A stretch of 6,329 bases of DNA, from contig JAJRTK010000538.1 of the NCBI GenBank assembly GCA_024278345.1, positions 1-6,329 of the forward strand. The letters are read 5' to 3'. The notes under the pieces are model-generated. The model made no database searches. It had not been told where the DNA came from and worked only from the letters and a program-made list of their open reading frames with translations. Below, piece by piece: positions 1-5,666 of the stretch (position 1 is the first letter of the stretch; each line of letters begins with the position of its first letter). The translations under genes were made by a program, and so were the position numbers. The stretch comes from a bacterium. GTDB lineage: Bacteria > CSSED10-310 > JAJRTK01.

Positions 1-331
1 CGGCCAGCCCCGGCTCGCCCGTCACCGTCCCATCGCTGGCCAGCCCGGGAGGCAGGCCTTCTCCATCGTCTCCCGGAGCGCTCTCCCACTCGGCGCCCCA
101 CCCCTCGGCGCTAGCGGACCAACCATCGGAGCCGCCAGGATCCCCACAACGCGCTTCCCGGGCGGCGGGCACCGCGAAAAGCAGCACTCCAAGAACCGCG
201 GCGCAAACGACCAGAATCCGCTGCCGCCAACGACGACGGAACCCCGCGAGCCCGGACCTGAAAGCGAACAATCGACTCGAGCCCTGACGTGGCCTTCCCA
301 TCTCCCGGCACAACCCGAATTCCTTCGCCAT
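1..331 (-). CDS. Membrane-anchored or secreted protein, N-terminal fragment (runs off the left edge)
   Basis: Reading the minus strand from ATG at 331 gives an open frame of 110 codons to the window edge. The start is supported by a Shine-Dalgarno GGAG six bases upstream (AGGAGACAATC-ATG), and a plausible promoter lies about 75 bases further up. The protein opens with a long arginine-rich segment (residues 1-38, including FRRRWRQR). A hydrophobic stretch follows at about residues 39-56 (ILVVCAAVLGVLLFAVPA), then a Gly/Ser/Asp/Glu-rich, low-complexity tail. That is the layout of a signal anchor or a long signal peptide before an exported region. Met11 is an alternative start. The last visible residues contain PGLA twice, eight residues apart, perhaps the beginning of a repetitive region. 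I do not recognise the family. The gene is transcribed away from the CRISPR array and the metallophosphoesterase. Confidence 0.6.
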   Translation of the reverse strand, partial: MAKEFGLCREMGRPRQGSSRLFAFRSGLAGFRRRWRQRILVVCAAVLGVLLFAVPAAREARCGDPGGSDGWSASAEGWGAEWESAPGDDGEGLPPGLASDGTVTGEPGLA

Positions 332-407
332 GATTGTCTCCTCTCCCTTAGCTTCCAAGGCGGTTTCGGCTCAAAACCCCGCGTGGCCCCGACCGAAGAT
401 CTCTACC

Positions 408-435
408 ATCATATACCCTTCAAGGAATCGTTCAA
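408..435 (-). promoter_or_regulatory. Predicted sigma70-type promoter for the left-edge exported protein
   Basis: On the minus strand, TTGAAC (430-435) and TATGAT (408-413) are separated by 16 bases, close to the consensus TTGACA-N17-TATAAT. Transcription would start near position 401 and leave a 5' leader of about 70 bases before the ATG at 331. This is a match by eye only; no transcript evidence exists in the window. Confidence 0.4.
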
Positions 436-487
436 ACCCGGGACTCTCGCTAAGGCTCGGCGCGCAGCAGTCCGGGGCTCGGGATGA

Positions 488-516
488 AGGAAAACCCCGG
501 CGCGCGCGGGGCTCCC
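488..516 (-). repeat. CRISPR repeat, copy 1 (leader-distal by inferred orientation)
   Basis: 29 bp, identical to the copy at 549-577. The internal stem is CCCCG (495-499) against CGGGG (507-511), with a seven-base CG-rich loop. Terminal repeats in I-E arrays often decay, but this one has no mismatch. Confidence 0.8.
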
Positions 517-548
517 TCGATCCATAGGGCCTAGCGCCTTTTCATTCC

Positions 549-577
549 AGGAAAACCCCGGCGCGCGCGGGGCTCCC
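549..577 (-). repeat. CRISPR repeat, copy 2 (leader-proximal by inferred orientation)
   Basis: 29 bp, identical to 488-516, with the same stem. Just to its right at 586-599 is a short GC hairpin (CGCCCC-CA-GGGGCG) that is not part of the repeat. The flank to 802 is GC-rich, unlike a typical AT-rich I-E leader. Confidence 0.8.
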
Positions 578-802
578 CGCCCGCACGCCCCCAGGGGCGA
601 AACGAAGCCCGCGGGACTCCCGCTTTGGCATGCGGGGCAGAGGGGCGAGCGGCGGTGGCCGGATGGCCGGCGACGTGAGCGGACCTCCACCCAAATGCAA
701 CGGAGGGCTTTGGTGATCTCCCTGCCGTGAGGTAAGCTCTTGCCGTTCACACTCCAGGTTTCGGGTTTTCGGCGGCACAGCGCCGTAACCCAAGGATATC
801 CC
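578..802. other. Gene-free stretch between CRISPR array and metallophosphoesterase
   Basis: Together with 332-487 this forms a 471-bp region without a credible gene. It contains a small GC hairpin at 586-599 and a short GGCCGG tandem around 656-670. It must also hold whatever promoter drives the gene at 803, but I find no convincing -35/-10 pair. Open frames crossing it are either antisense or CRISPR-repeat translations and have no homology-like features. Confidence 0.5.
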
Positions 803-1993
803 ATGGCGATGCAGAGTTATTTTCCTCGCATTCTTTCTAGGCCCGTGCAGGGCGCGCGGTCGATTCTGGTCCTGAGCGACATCGAGATGGGGGAGCCTGG
901 TCCGTACGACGATTTTCCTCACGACGGGTTCCTGGCGGACCTGATTCTGAGCTACGTTCGGCCGCCGTACGACGGGATGCCTGTGGACCTGGTGCTCAAC
1001 GGGGATATTCTGGATCTACTGAAGACCTCCATTGGCGGAAATTACACCAGATACGTCACCGCGGACGTGGCCCTCCAAAAGATCCAGATCGTCCTGGACT
1101 CGCATCCTGGTTTCATGGAGGCGCTCAAGGCGTTTGGCTCGCATGGTTCGGGGAACAAGCGGATCTTTTTCATCGCGGGGAACCACGACACGGAGATCCT
1201 GTTTCCGGAGGTCCAGCGGCATCTTCGGGCGCTCTTGGCAGACGTGCCCCACTTCGAGTTCCCGGGGCTCCAGTTGACGCTGGGGCCGGTCTACTTCGAG
1301 CATGGGCACCAGCGGGACACGATTTTCGCCATGGATCCCGAGCAGCTTTTCGTGGAGTTCAACGGCGAAAAGATCCTTCGGCTGCCGTGGGGGACTTGTG
1401 CGCTTTTGGACGCGGCAATGCCTCTTCGGCCGCTCCTTTACCATCACGACCGGTTGCGGCCGCGGTTCCTGATCTTCGAGCGGATGCCCAAGATCCGGAA
1501 GGTGATCGTCAAGGCGTTCCGGCGGTATTGGATGCGGGACTACCTTTGGGAGAGCATCGTCCACTACGGCGATCCGACGCGGGAGCTGTCGTGGAAGATG
1601 ATCAGGGAGATCGTCTTCCGGCTGTACACGGCGGATCCGGATGTCGTGCTGAGCGACGACCTGGCGCAGCTCCTCAAGACGAGCCCCGACCTGGAAGTGG
1701 TGAGCATCGGTCACCTGCACACGCCGTCGTGGCAGATGCATGCTCGGCGATACCTGGTCCAGACCGGCTGCCTGCGGGACGAGTTCGAGATCCACCACTA
1801 CGACGACAAGCTCGTGCCCATCGACAAGTCGTACGGGGAGATCCTGCTGGTGGAGGGTCACGTGGAGGATGTGCGGCTCTTCCACGTCCAGGGTCCGGAG
1901 CGGCCTCCCGGCACCTATCCGGGCGATATCTTCGCCCTGTCGAAGCGGGTGCCGAAGCTCTTGAAGGAGGGGTGCCTGCAGATTGCCGTTTGA
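803..1993 (+). CDS. Calcineurin-like metallophosphoesterase (LpxH/UDP-diacylglucosamine-hydrolase-like superfamily)
   Basis: This is a 396-aa phosphoesterase with the metallophosphatase motifs in order: SDIEMG (25-30), NGDILD (66-71), AGNHD (125-129), EHGH (166-169) and GHLH (303-306). These residues hold the two active-site metals that hydrolyse phosphomonoester, phosphodiester or pyrophosphate bonds. The first motif is normally DxH but here is D26-I-E28, so a glutamate replaces the first metal-binding histidine. About 135 residues separate HGH from GHLH, longer than in typical LpxH (about 240 aa in total). That insert (about 175-300) is rich in Arg and aromatic residues and may form a cap or membrane-contact surface. 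No signal peptide is visible, so it is probably cytoplasmic. I chose ATG 803 because AAGGA precedes it by six bases (AAGGATATCCC-ATG) and the motif-bearing domain starts soon after. An in-frame TTG at 740 would add 21 unconvincing residues; ATG 809 is also possible. The substrate is unknown, and lipid A precursor processing is only one option. Confidence 0.85.
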   Translation: MAMQSYFPRILSRPVQGARSILVLSDIEMGEPGPYDDFPHDGFLADLILSYVRPPYDGMPVDLVLNGDILDLLKTSIGGNYTRYVTADVALQKIQIVLDSHPGFMEALKAFGSHGSGNKRIFFIAGNHDTEILFPEVQRHLRALLADVPHFEFPGLQLTLGPVYFEHGHQRDTIFAMDPEQLFVEFNGEKILRLPWGTCALLDAAMPLRPLLYHHDRLRPRFLIFERMPKIRKVIVKAFRRYWMRDYLWESIVHYGDPTRELSWKMIREIVFRLYTADPDVVLSDDLAQLLKTSPDLEVVSIGHLHTPSWQMHARRYLVQTGCLRDEFEIHHYDDKLVPIDKSYGEILLVEGHVEDVRLFHVQGPERPPGTYPGDIFALSKRVPKLLKEGCLQIAV

Positions 1994-2168
1994 GGTGATG
2001 GGCGCCTCCCCTGAGCTCCAGTGCGTGAGAGTTCCGGGCTGAAAAACTGCCTGCCCTGGCAAGAATCGGCCCGGGGCTGTAGCTTGCTTTTGATAAACTC
2101 GAGGCGCCCGGATCCGCGACCACAATACCTCAACGAAGGGTGAGACAAGAAGGGTGAGGCAAGCCAGC
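1994..2168. other. Intergenic region upstream of the pqi-like operon
   Basis: This 175-bp gap should carry the terminator of the phosphoesterase gene and/or the operon promoter. Neither is clear. There is no stem followed by a T-run. The best promoter-like element is an extended -10 (TGATAAACT, 2091-2099) with no matching -35. It ends in the tandem duplication listed separately. Confidence 0.4.
2136..2163 (+). repeat. Tandem 14-bp duplication carrying the ribosome binding site of the pqiA-like gene
   Basis: AAGGGTGAGACAAG (2136-2149) is followed directly by AAGGGTGAGGCAAG (2150-2163), differing at one base. Each unit has a purine-rich GGGTGAG core. The second core ends nine bases before ATG 2169. 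The duplication therefore gives two candidate Shine-Dalgarno sequences, and the upstream one could serve an alternative GTG start at 2154. Confidence 0.65.
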
Positions 2169-2771
2169 ATGAGCACCTCCGAAAAGCTGAAAGCCTGCCA
2201 CTGTTGCGGGCTGATCCAGTGGGTTCCCGCCCTTGAACGACGAGGGCGGGTCCGGTGCGCACGATGCGGGACCCGGTTCGCCACGGTCCTGGACCGCGCT
2301 TCGGCTCTTCACCGAACCGCCGGATTCGCTCTGGCGGGGCTTCTTTTCTATTTTCCGGCCCTCTTCTTGCCGATTTTGGAGATCGAGCGGTTTGGGCAGA
2401 GCCACCGGTCGAGCGTTCTTGAAGGGTGCTGGAGCCTGCTTTCCCAGGGGGAATGGTTCGTCGGGGGCATCATTCTGGTCTTTTCCGTGATCCTGCCGCC
2501 GGTGAAGCTCTTGCTCCTGCTGGCCCTCTGCGGCCGGGGCCTCATGAGCCAGCGGCACAAAGCCTGGACCTACCGAATGATGGAGCGAATCGGAAGATGG
2601 GGGATGCTGGATGTGCTGCTCGTGGCGCTTTTGGTGGCCCTGGTGAAACTTGGGGGGCTGGTCCGCTTCCACCTGGGGCCGGCGGCGCTGGCCTTTGGCC
2701 TTTGTATCCTTGCCAGTATGCTGGCGGGAGCCTTTTTCGATCCCCATTCCGTGTGGGAGGAACCGGCGTGA
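2169..2771 (+). CDS. pqiA: PqiA-family inner-membrane protein (paraquat-inducible protein A), single domain
   Basis: This is a 200-aa integral membrane protein. A zinc-ribbon-like pair lies at the N-terminus, C10-x2-C13-G and C30-x2-C33-G, followed by about four hydrophobic segments (roughly 46-68, 95-120, 141-162 and 165-187). PqiA-family features include the FALPILEIE-like segment (here FLPILEIERFGQ, about residues 66-77) and the polar RxxKAWTYRMMERIGRWGMLDV stretch before the third segment. In E. coli, PqiA is an inner-membrane partner of the MCE protein PqiB in inter-membrane lipid transport and has two such domains. Here there is only one, as in many PqiA proteins outside enterobacteria. 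ATG 2169 is preferred because GTGAGG precedes it by nine bases; GTG 2154 would add five residues. The stop overlaps the next gene's GTG start by 4 bp, so translation is probably coupled. Confidence 0.88.
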   Translation: MSTSEKLKACHCCGLIQWVPALERRGRVRCARCGTRFATVLDRASALHRTAGFALAGLLFYFPALFLPILEIERFGQSHRSSVLEGCWSLLSQGEWFVGGIILVFSVILPPVKLLLLLALCGRGLMSQRHKAWTYRMMERIGRWGMLDVLLVALLVALVKLGGLVRFHLGPAALAFGLCILASMLAGAFFDPHSVWEEPA

Positions 2772-4300
2772 CGGAGGAGCCTGACAATCGGCCGCGAGAT
2801 TCCGGCAGCGACCCTCTCGAGGCTCTTTCAGCCAGCGATTATCCTCGGGCAGTCTTGGAGCGGCCCGCGGGGTCCCTGGGCTGGCTCCTTCTTCCCGCGG
2901 GTCTGGCGGCCGTGATCGTGGCGACTCTGCTTTTACCCTACTTGACCACCGGCGACACTCTTGTGGTGGTGAGCTTCCAGGAGGGCCACGGCATCCGAGC
3001 CGGAAACGCCCTGAAATACCGAGGCATCGTCGTGGGCGAAGTCAAGTCGGTCCGGCTTTCCCGCCATTTCGACGGAGTGGACGTCAACCTAGCCCTGGCG
3101 CCTGAGGCGGCCGATCTGGCCCGGGCGGGGAGCCGCTTTTGGATCGTGCGGCCGCTGTTGAGCCTTCGGCGAGTACAGGGCCTGGATACAATCATTGGGG
3201 CCCGATATTTGACGGTGCTTCCGGGGCCCCGTGATGCTCCTCGGCGAACTAAATTCACGGGACTGGAAGCACCGCCCGTCATCCAGGATCAGGGGCGAAT
3301 CGGCCTGGAACTCCTGCTGGAGGCAGACGGAAAGAAGGGGATGGATCGAGGCTCGCCAGTGCTCTACCGGGGGATCGTCGTGGGACGCATCCTGTCGGTA
3401 TCACTTTCCAGCGACGGAGCAAGCGTGGTGGCTCGGGCGGCCATGGAACCGAAGTACCAACCGCTCATCAGGGAGAACAGTCGATTTTGGATTTCGGGCT
3501 CAATGGAAATCGAGGGTGATTTCTTCTGGGGCCTGGCGAGCGGTGCCTTGGATCTGGGAGCTCTTCAGGCGATCACGGGCGGAGGTGTAGAGATGGCGAC
3601 GCCGGACAGGCCCGGCCCGCCGGTGGCGCAGGGTCACCGGTTCCGCATCGCCAATCAGCCGGAGGAGGGCTGGAGGGAGTGGCGGCCCAGGATCGCCATA
3701 GGCAGTCCTCTCCTGCCGGCGCGCTCCAGGCGACCCAAGCCCCTTGGGCTCCAGGTTCTTTGGAAAAAACCAGGCCTTCTCTATGGCGAGCGCAAGGTCT
3801 CGCGGACGGGATGGGGCCTCATGGTCGAGGGAATCGGCCTTCTTACACCCAAAGACCTCTTTCCTAGCTTCGCCAGGGAAAAGGTCATCGGAGGCAAAGC
3901 CACACTCCTAGTAGCGGGTAAGAAGCTGCAGATCACTCCCAAGAAAATCACGCGCCACGGTTTTCTGGCCATTCTCCCCATGAAAACGGAGGAACTCCCA
4001 GGGAACACCGAGGCCATGATCTGGCCCATGAAGCGAGTCCGGGGCGCGGATGATCCGGAAAACTGCGCGCTCTTCGCCAATCCTGGCAATGAAGCAATTC
4101 CTCTGGACGACGGCTCCATCCAAAAGGACGGGAAGAGCTGGCTCCTCGACAGTCGCATCCGCCTTGGCAACCGGTGGCACGGCGCCGCAGCCCTCTCCAG
4201 AAAAGATGGGCGGCTCATCGGAATCGTGGTGATCACCCAAGAGGAGGCCCGCATCCAGACTCTCGGCGACCTTCAACCCTTGGAGGCGCCGGAACCGTGA
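2768..4300 (+). CDS. pqiB: PqiB/MlaD-like MCE-domain lipid transport protein with an unusual C-terminal domain
   Basis: The protein is 510 aa, with GTG start 2768 preceded by a strong GGGAGGAA Shine-Dalgarno seven bases upstream. Residues 1-35 are cytoplasmic, and about 38-60 form one membrane segment. Two MCE domains follow, at about 62-153 and 178-280, each with the signature YRGIVVG (84-90 and 200-206) and the PqiB-type phrase SRFWI (122-126 and 238-242). The first domain continues with a GLDTIIGARYLTVLPG-like segment, typical of the family. MCE domains form hexameric rings that make a hydrophobic conduit across the periplasm. E. coli PqiB has three such domains and is about 546 aa, so this one has fewer. 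The remaining about 200 residues (309-505) are not MCE. They resemble a trypsin-like fold with the catalytic residues replaced: TGWGLMVEGIGLLTPKD at 347-363 and DGRLIGIVV at 480-488. The gene overlaps both neighbours by 4 bp, consistent with one operon. Confidence 0.87.
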   Translation: MTEEPDNRPRDSGSDPLEALSASDYPRAVLERPAGSLGWLLLPAGLAAVIVATLLLPYLTTGDTLVVVSFQEGHGIRAGNALKYRGIVVGEVKSVRLSRHFDGVDVNLALAPEAADLARAGSRFWIVRPLLSLRRVQGLDTIIGARYLTVLPGPRDAPRRTKFTGLEAPPVIQDQGRIGLELLLEADGKKGMDRGSPVLYRGIVVGRILSVSLSSDGASVVARAAMEPKYQPLIRENSRFWISGSMEIEGDFFWGLASGALDLGALQAITGGGVEMATPDRPGPPVAQGHRFRIANQPEEGWREWRPRIAIGSPLLPARSRRPKPLGLQVLWKKPGLLYGERKVSRTGWGLMVEGIGLLTPKDLFPSFAREKVIGGKATLLVAGKKLQITPKKITRHGFLAILPMKTEELPGNTEAMIWPMKRVRGADDPENCALFANPGNEAIPLDDGSIQKDGKSWLLDSRIRLGNRWHGAAALSRKDGRLIGIVVITQEEARIQTLGDLQPLEAPEP

Positions 4301-4767
4301 CGATCCCCAGAGAAATCTACCAGCGCCACCGCCAGACCGCCCGCTATCTGCTCCAGATCAGAATCGAGAAGGCCTGGATCGAAAAGGCCGAAGCCGGGCT
4401 TGTCCCCGTCGAGGGGATCGTGGCGCGAGCGTTCCGAAGCACCTGGAAAACCCGCGTCGGAAGGCGCGTCCGCTTCGAAGTGCCGGTCCTGCCCCCCGGG
4501 AACCCCATGCCCCTGGGACCCGCTCTATTCCTGCCCCTGGCCGCCCTCCAACCCGGCCGTTACCTGGAAGCCTATCTGAACGGAAAGCCTCCCGACCTGG
4601 AGCTGGCGGGCTGGCAGGTTCTGCCGCTGGATGCCCCCACCAACCGGCCATTTCACAGTTTTTTTCAAAGCCGGGAAGAAGCCGAAGCAACAATCCCGCC
4701 AGAATCACTGTACCAAAGACTCGCCGCGCTATGGAAGAGACCAGCGTCGGGGCGCGACGCGGAATAG
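4297..4767 (+). CDS. Hypothetical protein, third gene of the pqi-like operon
   Basis: This is a 156-aa protein I do not recognise. GTG 4297 overlaps the stop of the MCE gene by 4 bp, and GGAGG lies ten bases upstream. An in-frame longer reading from 4174 only adds antisense-like Arg/Pro-rich sequence inside the MCE gene. The N-terminus (5-32) is charged and probably helical. Residues 38-110 look like a beta-rich domain: VEGIVARAF, then GRRVRFEVPVLPPG, GPALFLPLAAL and GRYLEAYLNG, followed by a W-Q-V-L-P-L strand. The tail (about 125-150) is a charged amphipathic helix. There is no signal peptide or lipobox, so it does not fit the lipoprotein PqiC that completes the operon in E. coli. The overlap makes a role with PqiA/PqiB likely, but its activity is unknown. 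Confidence 0.75.
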   Translation: MTIPREIYQRHRQTARYLLQIRIEKAWIEKAEAGLVPVEGIVARAFRSTWKTRVGRRVRFEVPVLPPGNPMPLGPALFLPLAALQPGRYLEAYLNGKPPDLELAGWQVLPLDAPTNRPFHSFFQSREEAEATIPPESLYQRLAALWKRPASGRDAE

Positions 4768-4806
4768 CCCAATGGATTCTCAGTCATGGTTGGGGAGAGA
4801 AGCAAG

Positions 4807-5409
4807 TCACCTCACGAACCACCCGAGGCTCACCCGCGTGGCGACCGTCGTCAGGTTCTCCCCCTGATACAAGATCTCTCCCAAGACAATGCTCGTCCCA
4901 AGGAGAAGCCGATCCCCGATGTCGAAATCCACGCCGCCTTCCAAATGTACTCCAAAGCTGAAACTCCCGCCCTCCACCTCCGTTCGAAGACGCCGCACTC
5001 CCGAGCCCACGGAGATTACAGTGACAAAATCCGAAAGATAAATCCCCGCCCCGACTCCGGCATAGGCCGCGAACCGAGACTTCCGCAGACGGACCAAAGG
5101 CGCCATCCTGAGATAGAAAACATCCCGATCAAAGCTCTCAGGAACAACCTCCCCCATGATCCGGACTGGATCCGCGTCAAGCTGGAAATAGCCCAGACTC
5201 GCCCGAAGACCAAAGGAGGGCCGATAGTAATGGTCCAGGTCAAGACTGATTCCAAGGCCCTTCTCCGCGCCGCCGACTCCGTCCTCCACGGACAAAATCC
5301 TCTCCAGGGAGACCCGGGCAACGCTGACCTCACTCTCCAACCCATCCTGGGCCAGCAACGGAGAGGTCATCCATAGCAAAACCAGCACCGCGGCCCAACG
5401 GCGGCCCAA
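4807..5409 (-). CDS. Predicted outer-membrane beta-barrel protein with signal peptide
   Basis: With a TTG start at 5409 the product is 200 aa. It opens with a classical signal peptide, MGRRWAAVLVLLWMTSPLLA, likely cut before QDG (after residue 20). The mature part alternates hydrophobic and polar residues in short strands with Gly and aromatics (GISLDLDHYYRPSFG, FAAYAGVGAGIYLSDF, FGVHLEGGVDFDIGDR) and ends in the barrel-like strand TRVSLGWFVR. This resembles small porin-like or OmpW/OmpA-type barrels of about 180 residues, though the last residue is Arg rather than Phe. The start is uncertain. No good Shine-Dalgarno precedes the TTG, while the same frame stays open to ATG 5667, which has an excellent one but would bury the signal peptide behind about 86 odd residues. 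The gene converges with the pqi operon across a 39-bp gap with no clear terminator. Confidence 0.68.
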   Translation of the reverse strand: MGRRWAAVLVLLWMTSPLLAQDGLESEVSVARVSLERILSVEDGVGGAEKGLGISLDLDHYYRPSFGLRASLGYFQLDADPVRIMGEVVPESFDRDVFYLRMAPLVRLRKSRFAAYAGVGAGIYLSDFVTVISVGSGVRRLRTEVEGGSFSFGVHLEGGVDFDIGDRLLLGTSIVLGEILYQGENLTTVATRVSLGWFVR

Positions 5410-5424
5410 CCAAACCGAGGCAGG

Positions 5425-5460
5425 CCGGGAACCAGGGCACGCTCTTCGTCTAGGGCGTAG
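5425..5460 (-). repeat. Imperfect direct repeat, copy B
   Basis: Partner of 5581-5616, sharing GCCCTAGA and CCTGGTTCCCGG. It lies immediately upstream of the inferred TTG start of the beta-barrel gene, so it falls in that gene's leader if the short start is right. Confidence 0.55.
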
Positions 5461-5580
5461 ATCTCGGTAAACTCTTTGCTTTCTTTGCGTTGCGTTCCGC
5501 TCCCATCGGGCGCCGTCCGGCACCCGCTGATCGCCATTGTCACAGCTCTCATCATCCACTGCCCGAAGGCCGGAGCACCA

Positions 5581-5616
5581 CCGGGAACCAGGACGTGGCG
5601 CGTTTCTAGGGCAGAG
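5581..5616 (-). repeat. Imperfect direct repeat, copy A
   Basis: This 36-bp unit matches 5425-5460 at 24 of 36 positions without gaps. Identity concentrates in GCCCTAGA at one end and CCTGGTTCCCGG (12 of 12) at the other. The copies lie exactly 156 bp (52 codons) apart, so they stay in phase in any reading frame. Confidence 0.55.
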
Positions 5617-5666
5617 AGTCTCTCCAGCCTGGCCACCGATGTCCGCCTCCCGCAGCAAAATTGTCA

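Larger units (their letters stand above)
488..577 (-). CRISPR. Mini CRISPR array, type I-E-like: two repeats, one spacer
   Basis: Two identical 29-bp units occur at 488-516 and 549-577, separated by 32 bp (517-548), a 61-bp period. 29 + 32 is the standard type I-E geometry. The repeat carries the I-E hallmark of a GC-rich hairpin: on the minus strand GGGAG, then CCCCG, a CG-rich loop, CGGGG, and a TTTTCCT tail. It lines up well with the Escherichia coli I-E repeat, whose order is GAGTT, CCCCG..CGGGG, ATAAACCG. By that analogy the crRNA strand is the minus strand, with any leader to the right of 577. The repeats translate on the minus strand as SPARAGVFL, a tell-tale of spurious ORFs over such arrays. 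I see no further repeat at the expected positions 427-455 or 610-638, no AT-rich leader, and no cas genes. It could be an orphan remnant or the edge of a system elsewhere. Two repeats are the minimum, so chance duplication is not fully excluded, but the geometry and sequence argue strongly against it. Confidence 0.8.
5410..5666 (-). other. Ambiguous stretch between the DUF721 gene and the beta-barrel gene
   Basis: These 257 bp could be a 5' extension of the beta-barrel gene (frame open from ATG 5667) or an untranslated, repeat-bearing intergenic region. A different minus frame is also open across it, from GTG 5636 to 5367. It contains an imperfect direct repeat (5425-5460 and 5581-5616). It also holds a short tandem-like string on the minus strand, AACGCAACGCAAAGAAAGCA (about 5478-5497), reminiscent of degenerate CGCAAAG intergenic repeats known from some bacteria. 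I favour mostly non-coding, without certainty. Confidence 0.4.

Noticed and set aside
473-480. CGGGGCTC as a third, degenerate CRISPR repeat
   Set aside because: Only eight bases are shared with the repeat, and it lies 34 bp from the matching part of copy 1 rather than 61.
409-922. Two overlapping minus-strand frames of 126-131 aa containing GSPARAGVFL
   Set aside because: The repeated peptide is the translation of the two CRISPR repeats; the rest is low-complexity and antisense to the phosphoesterase start.
2000-2109. 9-bp inverted repeat GGGCGCCTC / GAGGCGCCC as a terminator
   Set aside because: The arms are 92 bases apart, six of the nine bases are the self-palindrome GGCGCC, and no T-run follows.
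2090-2130. Promoter of the pqi-like operon around TGATAAACT
   Set aside because: Only an extended -10-like match; no -35 at suitable spacing, so not listed as a feature.
1016-2284. 422-aa open frame on the minus strand
   Set aside because: It lies antisense to the motif-bearing metallophosphoesterase and is rich in Arg, Pro, His, Gln and Leu, as expected of a shadow frame in GC-rich DNA.
4768-4806. Bidirectional terminator between the convergent genes
   Set aside because: No stable stem or T-run could be found in the 39-bp gap.
4786-5376. 196-aa plus-strand open frame
   Set aside because: It is antisense to the beta-barrel protein, whose signal peptide and strand pattern are convincing.
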